This document shows positions 13,067 to 26,064 of a stretch of 64,000 nucleotides of DNA, one piece after another. Position numbers and translations under genes: made by a program. Under the pieces are notes generated by a model. It had not been told where the DNA came from. It made no database searches and worked only from the letters and a program-made list of their open reading frames with translations. Origin of the DNA: Balanoglossus misakiensis (taxonomy: Eukaryota; Hemichordata); the NCBI GenBank assembly GCA_040954595.2, contig CM082586.2:8246001-8310000 (forward strand), read 5' to 3'. Position 1 is the first letter of the stretch. The number at the start of each line of letters is the position of its first letter.

Positions 13067-16000
13067 GTAAGTGAGACGTTCCACGTTTAGATTTGATCTG
13101 AATTAATGCTATTTGATATGTTGCATGTTGTGTTAAGTATTCTCACAATGGATTAATAATATTAGTTTTATAGTATTTAATGTAGACACGCAAATGTCCA
13201 ACAAGAAACCGACCTACACCATAACCCCTGGCTGCCACTATGACGAATCTAAACCAAAATACAGTATACTAAAGTTTGAAACATTCTTTTTAGCGTCTGG
13301 AGATACAAGGCAATACCAGTAATGTCCTTCTATATTCCAAATAATAGCTTTTGATTAAGTAATGGTATGGACGGCATTTGAATATGCGGTATTTGATCTG
13401 TTTATTAGCAATTTTGTTTATTACTGTTCAAAAAGACAAGACAATGTATCGATCTAATAATTCTTAATTTTGATAATAGTGTGTATCGTCTATGTTGAAT
13501 GTGAATGAAAGGGGGAGGCGAAGAAATTGTTGCAGTCTGATTGCTTTGGAAAATTAGCTTTTACGCTTAGCCTTGAGGCTTTTAATAATTAAAAATACAT
13601 ATCATATAAATGGACCTTTTGTCATCGTACCTTTTTTTTAATTTCATAAACATCATGTATGATTATTACTTTTAACAATGTGTATTGTGCAGTTGAAAAA
13701 AAAACGACTTATTAAATTGTAGCTAATAAAAAAGACCCTATAATCACTACGTTTAAGGGCATTATATAAATATCTGAACGCTTTAATGACCTTACACCTG
13801 GCCTTAATTTATGAGGCGTTCCTGGGACTACTATGTCGATTTTAATTGAATTCTATTCTAAGTTTTAAGAATACGTTGAATGTCGGATAAGAAGTTAATC
13901 CGAGATAACGCTGCAAATTGATGAAACAGCCAGGAATTTAATCCGGTTTAAAGATTGGCTTCATTACGATGATTTCTCTAGCGTTTGAAATCCGGAAGAA
14001 AGGTAATGGGCCCTTACAGACCTCGGATTTAATCGAACTCAGTCGGAAACGAGTCGGACTGATCGGAAATTACGGACGGTGTAAGCGAATGTGACGTTAA
14101 TGCCGCTGGTATTGCCTGTTATTACCGCACACCATTTATTACTTGATGACAATCTGACGGACATACATGTATAGGGTCATAGAAGGGGCATTAAATGAAT
14201 CATTTGTCCTGTCAAACGACACAGAATGTTAGAAAAATATCTTGACAAGTTGGAGTACTCGGTATGCACGACAGTTAACTACGCATTGCATATATTTTCC
14301 TGCGGCTTGCGTTCCATTGCTAAAAGAATCACGTTATGGTTCAAATTACAGTTAGTCATGTGACGAGAATGTGTTAGGACAAGGGTTCTATAGTCGCTTA
14401 CCGTCGTGTTCAGCAAGTACCACTCGACTAATTTGTTTATCCGAGGATAGATTCTTGCCCAAACAACATTCTCACGTAAACACTTATTTCGATTTACCAC
14501 TCACAACATATGAAAACCCAACACGTCTCGCGAGGCAAGGTTGTATACGGGACGAATGACGTGTTTATGACTTCGCATCACTAACGTTATTTTAACGACG
14601 TTACAGATTGTATGTCGCATCTGTCAAGTACCTGTTAAATGATTACTTCACTGACATTTCAATTGAAAGTATAATGAATTAAAACAATATGCATGTAGTA
14701 TAAATACGCCAATGTCTTTGATGTAAATGCGAAGGTGTGCCACTATGTTTTGTACTGGGCAACATTGTAAATTCCGAAACGACCATGATGCTATCTGTCG
14801 TCTGGATTCTTTTAGCCTGTACGAATGATTATTATACAGAAATGTCACATTATTAATTATAATAGACCGCTAACACATACCAAGATAATAACAAAAGTAA
14901 TTTGTGATCACCATAGCTGGGTGTGCAAAATATTACATATGAAGGCACTATGTCATGTTCTGCACACCCAGTGCTGTTTTTACTCATTTGCGAGAGGGGG
15001 AAAGAAATGGGGGAGGGGCATTTTAAGGAAGGTAGTCACCTTGTCGGAAAACAACGCACCCCGGTCAATTAAAATTACCGGTCCCTTAAAACACATGTGC
15101 TTAAAACGAAGCAGGAGTTTTCTTTTGTTTTGTATTAAAACAGATTATTGTTTATTGGTTTTTGCTTTCTTTAGCTGGGCAATGTTTTGGGATGTACCGC
15201 CAGTCTAGATATTGTCTGGATGTGATTCATAAACCGACGATTAAACTACCTATGTAAGAAATTTAACGACGAATGACTTGTTTGTACAGTAGCTCCATGG
15301 GTTTTCTCAATCTAAACCGATATTGAGCCAGCCAACTCCAAAATACATGATTGAATACTAAGAAACTAGCGACCAAACATTCACATCAAGAACACGGTTT
15401 GTGGCACTATACCAACACTCCAAATCCGGTTGGCCAAGGAATGATTGATAAAAATAGTAATTTTGCTAATTTTGGAATAAATGCGTCATATTTGTCCGCC
15501 CAATTTGAGATCTGAAATTCAAAGTCAAATTACCATTGCTGCCATGGAAACAAGCTCTCCTTATCATCAGAATCCCGGACTTTTTTGTAAGATGAATGTA
15601 TTTTATGAAGGGTAAATGTAGAAGGTCAAATACAATGGGCCCCACCACCAGCGCCATACACAAAAACTAATCGCCCCATCTGTCGATATCAATACGTTCT
15701 CCTAATGAGTGCGCTGCCAAATATTAGATTAAATCACAATGTAATTATTTGACACAGTCGTTTATTATTGTATAAACAGGCGTCACTTGGGTCTGTCCTG
15801 CAGCTATTTGTACCAATCAGCTATCGCTACTGAGTGAACGTTGCTGGCTGTGTAATGATTCAAATAGAAATGTAAATGATTGACAATGTCCCTCCTGTAT
15901 GTATAGAAAAACGTGCATGACTTATTACTAAGATTGTAATCAAAGAACCCATATAACCACCTTGCTATACTATTTTCGCAGTCGATAATTACAGTGGAGT

Positions 16001-18576
16001 AATTATTATCATCACAACAAATCACTTAACTGGCATCAGTTTAGGATAGACACTATCACTTGCATGTCTTCTGCATGAGTTGCTTCTAATCACAGATACT
16101 ATTTCTAACACAGTGCCCACAGGGTCCCTGGAGGTTAATGATAATTACATGTTGATGTGACATTTACAAGTGTGTGCCGCGAAAGTGGTGGTTCTACTAC
16201 ATGTCCAATATACAAATGTACTCTCTACTCTATACACATTCTGGATGTTGTTTTAATGCCACCGTGAATAAAGTCAGCGACCTGCTCACTTTTAAGATTT
16301 ATGAGTTATTTTTAAGTTGATGATATATGGGCAATGATAGGACTATTCTAATACTGTTGTGTGTCCAATACATGTGTAATTCATACTGGGTCCATACTGT
16401 GTAAAACTAGAAACGTTTCAGAGACACTTTTTGTCATTTTGTAAATACAGAGAGTTCATCCTTTGTGTCGCTTTGTGACCACGCACAAAGTTGAAGCATC
16501 GGCCCGATCGGCCCCCGTATTGCAGTATAGTGCGGACGCGGCCAAAATCTCTTCCCCAAACGACAGTTACTTTTTGTCACCCTAAATTTCAATCGGGTTG
16601 ACGAATTTAATATGAACAACATACAGCCAAAAACGTCACTTTGGCTCTGTAATCTCCATCGTCGATGAATGTTCAATATAAACTGAATTGTGATGATGTT
16701 GTCAATCATCTCCGTGCGGTAACTTTGTGAAAGTCGTCGACTTACCGATCATTCAATAAAACCTAGCGAATACCATATCTATTAATGGATGCGTTGACGA
16801 CAGAAATCAGAATCCTCTACCGCACGATCTTTTCCAGTTCATCAATTTAGTTTTGTGCACGATGTTCCTTTTAAACGCAGTGTTCATTTTTGAACGCCAC
16901 AATATCAAGTGCTCAATAGTACATTAAAATGGAAAATATTTTAAAATGTGCCGTGAATAACAAATTGCTGTCATGACCTTAGTCTCGCTTACGAGTGCGA
17001 GTCGCTGAGTAGAAACGCAAAAAGTGTAACAATGGCATCTACTGTAATGAGCAACCAATCCAATTGCACAGAAAGAGAAAAAAGTAAGAAAGTTAGGAGG
17101 AATGTCGATCAAGTACCATTCAAGTACCAATCTACTTAAACGTTGTGACTACTTCTGTATATACATGTAATATTTATTTATTTATTTATTTATTTATTTA
17201 TTTGTCGGTATGGATTTATAAAGACGTACCTCAGTTTTTAATAAATCCAATCTCATACATTAAAGGTTATTTCTGTGTACGCGTTTCGCAAATACCGATT
17301 CGGGCACATCGAACGGCGTTTTATGACTAACCCCCAACTAAATTCCTTTTGGAAGTTTGAACTTGACACCAGCACCTGGCCGTTGTCAAATGACATGGGT
17401 CGTACGAGTATGGTACAGTTCGAACGTTCTGTGCATCAGTGTATGTAACATCCATCAAAGAGTACAGCAGGCGTTGGCACCGGTCAATCAATGCCCGCAA
17501 AGACTAGACCACCATTTGGCCGCATGCAGTACTCGAAGATCGGATGACCTTGACTTTGAACTATTTGCCTGGATAACAAACTGGTGTTTTTTCATGTTCG
17601 CGCTCTCTTGCAAGTGACTCGGTGGAGGAGGGGTTAGGGATCATTGGACCCCATAATAATATGTAATTTAGCAAATTGGAAACGCCACTTTAATTAAACA
17701 TCGGCTATCGTCCAATTTAAATTCCTCGTCCTCTTTAAATTTAAAATGTTTTAAAAGTAATACTTTTGTTCCTGTCAAAACTGCTCGCTTTTATAGATAG
17801 TCTCATGAAAACTTGCCCTTGCTAACTTTCCCATGAATCGTTTTTCTTTTGTAGTCAGTCCATGCAGTAGCATATCATTAGATATTATAGCACAGAATAG
17901 CACAGTATGATATAGTGTCACATAATTGTCGAAGTATTACCATATGTACCTTTCAGTGTGACTATACATGTCATATCACACGGCACAAAGTGTGTTGAAG
18001 TCGATTCTTATGTACAACCAAACTACTAATTCTGTCAGAACCAACCACACATTAACGCAAAAGAGCTATTTCTGCAGAAGTGTGTTGAACTCTGATCGAA
18101 AAAAAATCGATGCGTTCCCACAAGACGGCTCCTGGGGCTACGACAACAGTAGGCAGTAATGACTGTGCCATGTTTCAATACGCTCAACTCATATTGCGAA
18201 CCCCTTATGGTCAAATACTAAAATGTAGCAAAAGAGAATAAGATAAATATAACAGACCCCCTAACAATACAACCAAACGTCAAAACCAACGTTATTGTGT
18301 AGTGACATAGCAAATTACTCTCCACAAAAAACATTGTCATGTGTAGAATAGAACGGATGGAGAGATTGTTTGTAAGTAAGTGGTGAATGTCATTGAGAAA
18401 GATTGACAGCTTCAAGGAGAAACACACGGTGAAGACTCACTTGTGTCCTTTCCTATTCACTTGTAATTACACTTTTATAATGTACGCTCTGTTCGAGTCG
18501 CAACCTGTAAGTGTTGACTTCCATGTTTTTTTTAATCCTAAATATTCCTATTGAGACATGAAGGCGTGGGTGTTTC
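13067..18576. other. Non-coding stretch between exon 1A and the 18.6-kb insertions
   Basis: This is intron 1 if 1A is an alternative first exon, otherwise intergenic. It is AT-rich, with no exon-like frame showing family motifs. It contains a short inverted repeat (ctgggtgtgca at 14917-14927 and its complement at 14961-14971) and a (TTTA)n microsatellite at 17171-17203. Nothing else stands out. Confidence 0.5.
17171..17203. repeat. (TTTA)n microsatellite
   Basis: About eight perfect tetranucleotide units in AT-rich non-coding sequence. Confidence 0.9.
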
Positions 18577-18746
18577 CAGACCTATCCAGGGGCGTAGGAA
18601 GCAATTCATGGTGGGGGGGGGGGGGCAAATGTAACCTACATTATGGCGGCGAACGACTGACAATGGAAATTTGCAAATATGAATAAATTAAAATAATTAC
18701 AGTAATATATGAATACATTAAAATGACAAGTCATTTCAGACCTATC
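18577..18746. mobile_element. Short insertion (about 150 bp) flanked by a 10-bp direct repeat
   Basis: The decamer cagacctatc occurs at 18577-18586 and 18737-18746. The intervening 150 bases begin caggggcgtagg, resembling hAT-type transposon termini, include a run of about 14 G (18612-18625) and end AT-rich. No matching inverted terminus is visible at the right end, so the class is uncertain: it may be a truncated DNA transposon or a short retroposed fragment. It lies 37 bases from the next insertion. Confidence 0.4.
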
Positions 18747-18783
18747 GACAGTTGAGTTCACTGACGTTGTATTTTAGGATTTC

Positions 18784-20992
18784 AGTGTAACAATATTTTT
18801 ATTATTATTATTATTTATTCACATACTGTAGGCCACCGGCCCATAGGTATACATCATATAATAAAGTTACATCACTGAAGACGCTGTTTACATGTAGTTA
18901 TTTACACAACATTTGCAGGTGTTGAACCTGGTATTGCATTATGACGTTTCCTTGTGGAAAACAATATAAACTTTGATAGATTCTGTATAATGGAAGCATT
19001 TTCAGATTGCAAAAGTTTGACAAATTTATCAATGGACGGTAATGTATAGAAATATTTTGGAATATATTTGGCTCTCAAATCTGTATAAAATGGACATATC
19101 AGGCAAAAATGAAATTCATCTTCTATATTATTTGTGTTACAATAGAGACAAATTCTCTCAGCACGTTGGTTATGTAGATGTCTGTCTGATTCTATTCTCA
19201 AGGTATGTGCAGAAACACGAAAGCGACACAAGGCATTCCGAAATTTCTCTTCCTGTAAGACTGAAAAATATTTCTCTCTACCAAATGAACTCTTAAATTT
19301 ACAATAGGTATCCAATTTGGGGAAAGCACTCATGTTGGCGTACCATTCTTGAATGAATATATCTTGACAACGCTGCTTAAACAAACTCAAAAATACATTA
19401 ACATTCCCAACCCCTTGGCTCAGCCAAGCTTCACCCATTCCAAGAGAAAAAAGTAACTGTTTCACTCCAAAAGCCCAGCAGCCTTTACTCTTTTCGGCTT
19501 CACAAAATTGAAATTTGTAACAGGTGTGCACAATGCGACAATGAGGGAGAGACAATAATCTAAGCCAATATTTAACAACTCTGGCCAGTCTGACAGTACG
19601 GATTGAAAAACGACCCAATTCACCCTTTACAGCCAAGTTTGGAGCATTATGATAAAGCTTCAATATAAAGCGACAAAATTTGTTTTGAACTATTTCAATC
19701 TGCTCTCCCGCATGTAGACCCCAAACTTCACTACCATACATCATAATTGGTAGTATTTTAGTGTCAAAAATTTTAAAAGCCAAGCTGACATCAAGAAGTC
19801 TAAACTTGCATAGTGATTTTTTAACATTAAATAAAGCTTTTGTAGCTTGAATTGCTAATTGACTCTGTGCTTTGTTCCATAAACCAGAGCTAGAAAACAG
19901 TACACCAAGGTAGTTATAGACTGGGACAACTTCAATTCTGTTACCATTTATAAACCACTTTTCACTAGCTTTTAGCCGACCACCCTTTCTAAAAACAATA
20001 ATTTTTGATTTGTCAATATTAACTCTCAGTTTCCACTTACTAGCGTAAACTGATAAGTTATTCAATAATCTTTGCAAACCAATTTTCGTTGAGCTGAAAA
20101 GGGTCAAATCATCAGCGAAAAGCAAGAAGAAAAGTTTGATAGTTGCTATGTGTACTCCTGCAAAATCATGATCAAGTGCTTCTCTCATATCATTGATAAA
20201 TAAAGTAAATAAGAGTGGGGACAGGATACTACCTTGTTGTACACCTAGCTCACATTTGAAAAAATCAGACATTCCTGCACTAGTTCGAACACATGCGGTT
20301 ACATTAGCATACATAGAGCGCAGTACAGAAAAAACTTTGCCTTTCAAACCTGCTTTGAACAATTTGTAAAATAAAAGGCAATGGTTTACACGATCAAATG
20401 CCTTTTCAAAGTCTATAAAGGCACAGTAAAATCTGCCTTTTAGGTCTAAATATCTCGTAACAATGGTATGTAAAATAAAAATGTTATCAGCAGTTGAGTA
20501 TTTCTTTCGGAAACCACCTTGCTCTTCTATAAGTGGAATATATGTATCTGACCAAGCCAGAAGCCTTTGATAAACAATGTCACTAAAAACCTTATTTATG
20601 GTGGGTAAAAGAGTTATTCCCCTGTAATTATTCACAATATCTTTTGGACCTTTCTTATGCAAAGGTACAATTAGCCCTTGGGCCCACTGTTCTGGGAAGT
20701 TACCAGTATTTAATATTTTATTGAAAACACACAAAATCAGTCTCTTCAGGTGTAAAGGAGAATTTTTAAGAATTTCAGGAGAGATCCCATCAAACCCAGG
20801 GGCTTTACCTCCTTTAAGGCGACAGAGAGCATTATCAAATTCCCCCATTGTAATATCAGTATCAAGCTCTCCAGTTTCATACACAGTGTCATTTAAATTC
20901 TCATGGTAATTTACCTGGTCCATAAATGTTTTAATTTCCTCATAAAATTCTGTATCTGAAGTATGCACCTGTGTTAACGAGTGTAACAATAT
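18784..20992 (-). mobile_element. 5'-truncated LINE insertion with a 13-bp target-site duplication
   Basis: The 13-mer agtgtaacaatat is repeated exactly at 18784-18796 and 20980-20992. The 2,183 bases between them carry, on the minus strand, an intact LINE reverse-transcriptase and C-terminal reading frame, a short 3' UTR and a 3' tail of (AAT)n repeats (seen on the + strand as attattatt at about 18797-18823). This is the expected product of target-primed reverse transcription with 5' truncation. The element is antisense to the receptor gene and lies between exons 1A and 1B. Confidence 0.9.
18902..20979 (-). CDS. LINE ORF2 fragment: reverse transcriptase and C-terminal Cys-rich motif (endonuclease missing)
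   Basis: The RT domain of a non-LTR retrotransposon is read without stops. Fingers and palm motifs appear in order: GGKAPGFDGISPEIL, PLHKKGPKDIVNNYRGITLL, GGFRKKYSTADNIFILHTIV, AFIDFEKAFDRVNH (first catalytic Asp), VQQGSILSPLLFTLFINDM and LLFADDLTLFS (the FADD catalytic pair). These are followed by a thumb with YNYLGVLFSSSG and ILPIMMYGSEVWG. Near the C-terminus a C-x2-C...H-x3-C pattern (CLYCNTNN...EFHFCLIC) matches the terminal zinc-knuckle of many LINE proteins. The N-terminal apurinic endonuclease is absent through 5' truncation. The frame continues into host DNA up to an ATG at 21022, so about the first 14 codons are flanking sequence, not element. The lack of stops suggests a recent insertion. 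Family resemblance is to the Jockey/CR1/L2-like groups, but I do not assign a clade. Confidence 0.92.
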
Positions 20993-21464
20993 CGTGCATC
21001 GTGTGCATGGTTCGTATAACATTTGACTGCTATAATTTCATTTTTATGGATATGGAAATATTTATTTAATCCCACAATGAAATCACTTCAGCAGCGAAGT
21101 GCATCTTGCGCGCTAAGCAATGAGTGAATGCTTCTTGGTCCGCGAACTGTCAAACGAAATGGTTACCAGGGCAACGCGTACACATGAAAGGGATCACTGG
21201 ACGTCAGTTTAATTACCATCGCCCCCGCTTTACCTTAAACATTAACCTTTGGTACCTCAACATGCCAATCACGTGGCCCGACACAAAATCTAGCAAAACC
21301 AACTCACGAGATGTTTACAATAGAATCCTATACATACACATCTAGTTCTTTGTGAACATAAAACACCAACTCTACAAAAAGATTACCGTAGCTTATCACA
21401 ACTCTTCTCGTAGTTTTGTCAAACTTGGATTATGATAAAAAGTCATTCAAATCTCCATTAGCTG

Positions 21465-21609
21465 CAATCTGATTAAAATCAGATGTAGGGAATGGCGACG
21501 TCCTTTACTTACGCGGTACGAGGGTTTTTTATGCGGTCGCCTCACACTAGAAAAAGTACAAGTAAGTAAAAGACGTCGCCGTACCCTACATCTGATTTTA
21601 ATCAGATTG
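21465..21609. mobile_element. MITE-like foldback element, family B copy 1
   Basis: A 145-bp imperfect palindrome. The outer arm caatctgattaaaatcagat at the left is matched exactly by its complement at the right end. Inner arms contain gcgacgtc and a run like ttttacttac. The core around 21535-21547 (gtcgcctcacacta) is also seen in the copy at 41730-41861 (gtgaggcgac in the opposite sense), which shows these are two copies of one mobile family and not chance hairpins. Non-coding. Confidence 0.7.
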
Positions 21610-23292
21610 ATTGTAGACGCGACACGGTCAATCACCGAGAACAAGTTTGTTATACGCAGGCCCGAAGCAGCCTTTGTGTACCACTATCCTAAGTTACCGA
21701 CTCCTGATTACATGTATTTGTCTGCTTAACGTTATAACTAGAATCAAAACATTCCCAAGAAGCGCCAAATATTTATCCAGGAAATTAAATGAAAGTCTGG
21801 CGGATGCCCACGGCGTATTAAATTCCACAGTTCCCAACGTCAATAAAATACAGATCGTAACCTCAATATATTCACTATCTTGCATTCTCCTTTTTATTTC
21901 TACGTGAGGCATTGTATGACATGATCGTTTAAGCAATAAATCATTATAATTGTTATCGGCTGTAAATACAGTATGTTTTGAGATTGTTTATATAAATAAA
22001 TAAACTGCTTTTATTAGATATGTCATCAACTGTACGGGCAATATTTCAATGCCATGTAATGTGTTTTTTGTTAAAATAGATGAAGATAGAAACATTCATC
22101 ATGCTGATTACGTTTTTGATAATATACAGACAGTGTATTCAACACAACGCAATATTTACCTTCCTTTCTAGCTATACCTACTTGTTTGCCTGCCAGTTTA
22201 TAGCCAACTATATTACCTATCCACGGCTTCCCCTTCCTACCCCCCCCCCCGTTACCCCCCTCTACTACCCCCAATTGCTTCGCCCCTTCTAACTCAATAA
22301 TGCTAATTAGCCCTTTATTCACTCAGAGATAACCTGAACAATCCCAGAAATAGAGTGATTCCTTCGACTTCTAAAATGGAAAGTAAGGCGTTATTTTTTG
22401 GCTTAGAAGAGTTTCTTTTGTCCAAATACATTTTGCTTGGATTCAGTGGACTTTTAAAAAAGTTTAAGCAGAACACCCACAATGTTATAGGAGTCAGTAG
22501 GGCAGATACTACATTCAGACACGTGATATTTGATCTCTATAAATATTTTATGACTTTGACCCTAGTTACACTCGCATTTTTCACTGAAAACAAACATTTG
22601 GCCACTTTAGGAACGCCACATATGTTACTTTATATTTAAGTTTTCACTATTTTGAGCTCCAAAACTCTGGACGACGTTTTCTCTTGTATGAGACTGAACC
22701 CGTCCCCCATTTTTTTCTGAAACGACTAAACATGCCATCCTAACATCCTTTGAAATAAAATAGCGCCATCAACGACGAATACGCACGTGAAATTGACATC
22801 GTACATTTTCGTTATTTGGATTAGAGCATGGAAGGTATTATGTTCTTCAGTGTATTGCAGTCGTCGGTAGACGCAGTCTTACAAGTCATTGCACGCTACT
22901 CCAGCAACAGCAGTCTTTTTCCAAAACGCATCGTTCTAACAAAACGCCGCACCACAAGTAGAGGGACCGTTGTTTAATTATTGAACGCAAAAATAGAATG
23001 GGCCTAGTGATGTAGCATTGGCTCATTTAGTAGACTTTATATTATCAAAGCTTGTCAACCTCCATTGCAAGCAACATTTTGGACAATCCAAAAACATAAC
23101 AACCCCTTACAGACTTCTTGTAACATTGTTCCTCCACACATGCTGTCAAAATCACTTCTGAGTCAGCTTAGTCGCCGGACTTATGACTGATGTTATAAAT
23201 GTTTATAATTTTATTTACACAGCACTCAATGAAATTTTAGATTATGCAACTCACTTTTTATTTTCCACTGTTATTTCGCTCTTTTTACATCC

Positions 23293-23330
23293 CTGATGAA
23301 GATCCTCTGTGACGGATCAAAACGTTGGTC
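23293..23330 (+). ncRNA. Degenerate hammerhead-ribozyme-like motif
   Basis: CTGATGA (23293-23299) is followed by a potential stem II, gatcc (23301-23305) pairing with ggatc (23314-23318) around an 8-base loop, and then AAAACG where a functional hammerhead has GAAAC. A GTC follows at 23328-23330. The order CTGATGA, stem II, (G)AAA, short stem III, GTC is that of type I hammerheads, which are known from Penelope-like retroelements and retrozymes. The G12 position appears mutated and stem I is not convincing, so this would be an inactive relic. No Penelope reverse transcriptase was seen nearby. Confidence 0.3.
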
Positions 23331-24850
23331 ATTCAAGTTATTAGTACTAAAGCTATCTGTAAAACCTGACGCTGGTTTTTCCTCCTCGGACTTATTTTTT
23401 TACTAATGTGTGTTTTATCTCGAGAATTCGATATTAAGTTGCTTACATTTAAAAACTCGAGTTGATTGTATCGTCCGTGTGACCATGCTAATCTATCATA
23501 CAATCCATTTACATCCTAATCTTTATGATCAACATCCATTCTGATGCCATCAACAACCCAATTCGTCGCCAGAAACTCCCTGGCGAAAAGAAAATCCCAG
23601 CCTTCTTATCAAAACGCTGATTTCATCGTTAAATAGAAGAATTAATCGTGTGCGTTCTGAATGCCGCTGTGAAGTCAAGGCCAGGCTGCCTGGTCGTCCG
23701 TTAGAAATATACGATTCCAATTTTTTAAGTAAGATTTATCTTTTCGCCTCACGCTTCATTGAAACCTTGCAAGTCGTTTAGCGACGAAGCTTTATTGACG
23801 AGAACGTTAATCAAAAGAATCCACGCACGCAACTTTTTGTCGCAAACTGCAGTGCTAATGTATTGGCCTTCTTGCCTCGTGTCAAAGGTCAATGTTCGAC
23901 AATATTGCAACGCAGATGTCGTGGTGAGTAGATTAACAGAGTCCGTTCGCCAACGCATTCAACGACACATAACTGGCATTCATAGAAAGACCGTGGTTTG
24001 CATACAAGGCGGTTTCTTTAATTGATGTTTGATGGATTAGATGTCGTATGCCGTGCGACATTTATTTCTGAGGCGAAGCTGACGTCCACCATGTGTGTGA
24101 TGTCATTCTCTCAATAGAACGACTGTTCAAAGAAAGACACTTCTTCATTTAAGGTCACGACCTCTAGTTCTGAATTATGAAATGACCGAAGAGTTCACTA
24201 AGAACAGACACGCCTTTGCAGTTCGAACGAAACCAGCCCCCAGCATTTGTTAAGAATTCGCAGCATAGCACGAGCTTAATTGAGCATTTGCCTCAAAGAT
24301 ATCTGTACATAGGTTGCTTTGTCTCAAACAAATGACGAATCACCAGACAGCTTTCCTATAAACCGGTCTGGACGTGTCCATTTTGGCACTTTTAATTCAC
24401 ACTTGATTCTAGACATCATGTTGTCGGATTGAAGAATTGTGTTTGTCTATGAAACACCCATAGGAATAAACTTAAATTGAATTAGGCACAACATGATTTT
24501 AAATTGCGTTTTAAAAGCCCGCTGTGTGAAGCGCTCTCCAAGAAGCAGCACTTGCCTCCAACAAGATATTAACTGTTAGAAAGCGACATCCACTGTAAAC
24601 TTGAAATAAAATTCTCTTGAATATCATAAAACTAATTACAACGTTTTTGAATTAAAAAAATGTCGAACATTCGGTTTATATAGGAGATTTCCATTTTGAC
24701 CTTGATGGGTAAATAGGCATTGACAAAAGTCGTCACGGAAACATGTAGAACTATCATAGTTTACTTGGCACTTTGTATATGATTTCTCTATTTCGTTCAG
24801 TTACATTTGAAATATTGAACAGGAAAGACCATTAACAACAGGAGTGAAGC

Positions 24851-25151
24851 GTTTAAGGTATAGTATGCGCCTTTGGGGACACAATTTCAGAAAATGGTAG
24901 TCCTTATGAAACCTTGGAAACAAAGAAGAAAACAGGTGTTAACCGTCATGTTTCTTTATTTCATAATATAATAATTTTCTCCGTAGACTTAGCACCGAGA
25001 TTGGTGGCCACCATTCAAACATTTTGCACGTGCCCCCCCCCCCCCCCCATTTTTATTATCTGCTTTAAGATAGAATAATCTAAAGTTGCCTTGAGCAAAA
25101 TATAAGACAACGTTTAAAACTTTGATTTCCGTGCCGCAGTCTACCTTAAAA
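24851..25151. mobile_element. Possible MITE with weak terminal inverted repeats
   Basis: gtttaaggtatagtatgcgc at 24851-24870 and the complement of gccgcagtctaccttaaaag near 25133-25152 share ttaaggta and a few following bases, bounding about 300 bp with no coding capacity and a C run (25031-25048). The arms are short and diverged, so this is tentative. Confidence 0.3.
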
Positions 25152-25860
25152 GTCAATTCTAAAGCTAGTTTGACGTATCCATCGTATCACATGACGTGTG
25201 CCCTTACTTCTCATATACACATCAATCTTATAATAACAAATAACCCCTCCGGCTCTCCAAAGGTATAGCAAAGTTGATAGCGCTGTTTCTTCGCCCAATC
25301 TTGGAATGAGGCGATAAGATCTGATAATCACCATGGAAACGTTGGTTTCCCCAAGCTCTACGATTTCAACATTGATACCTGACGTGACATTGAAGATTCT
25401 TGACCTCTGTTTAGCTTAGTGACTTGACCTTGAATCGACATTACACAGGCTTAGCAGTTATATGTTCGATACTTGGTCACATACGAGGGACACAAAACGG
25501 AGAGTGTACATTTTAAACGCTTTGTTCCAGAACAGAAGTGTACTCTTCTGTGACGTGCAGTGAAGCAATACAAAAACTCGTAATACATAGTTCGTTTGAA
25601 GAAATGTTAGAAGATATCGAATATTATTTTTGTTCCCTCTTCCAAGAAATAAATGTCACGCTTTAATTCCTTCTATATGGTTTATTTTGTCTGATAAGGT
25701 AAATGAAATAAGAGGCGAATTCTGAGAAACGTAACCAAAACCAGGATAGGAAAACCTATTTAATCATCTTGCCTTTTATAACACATGGATACACAACATG
25801 TGTATTGAAAGAAATAATCTTAAATTTTAATATTGCTTAAATTTTAATATTATTGTTAAC

Positions 25861-26064
25861 CTTTAAAGGTATACTGTCACCTATGCAAATATAGCTACAG
25901 TTACCATGGCACATTGAGATCTAGCCAATCACAGATTTTCAGTGTGGTGGCACACACGAAAAAAAGAGCGCCACCATATGTTCTTTTACAACACTCAAAT
26001 ACGCCATTTCTTCCATATATGGGCGTATGTAGATTGGAGGTGACTGTATACATGTACCTTTGAA
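25861..26064. mobile_element. MITE-like element, family A copy 1
   Basis: It starts ctttaaaggtatactgtcac and ends with the approximate complement (gtgactgtata, then acctttgaaa), giving terminal inverted repeats of about 20 bases around a 200-bp non-coding body. The reverse complement of 40316-40510 aligns to it over its full length, including internal words such as gatctagccaatc, gattttcagtg, aaatacgccattt and catatatgggcgtatgta. That defines the family and its borders. Confidence 0.8.
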
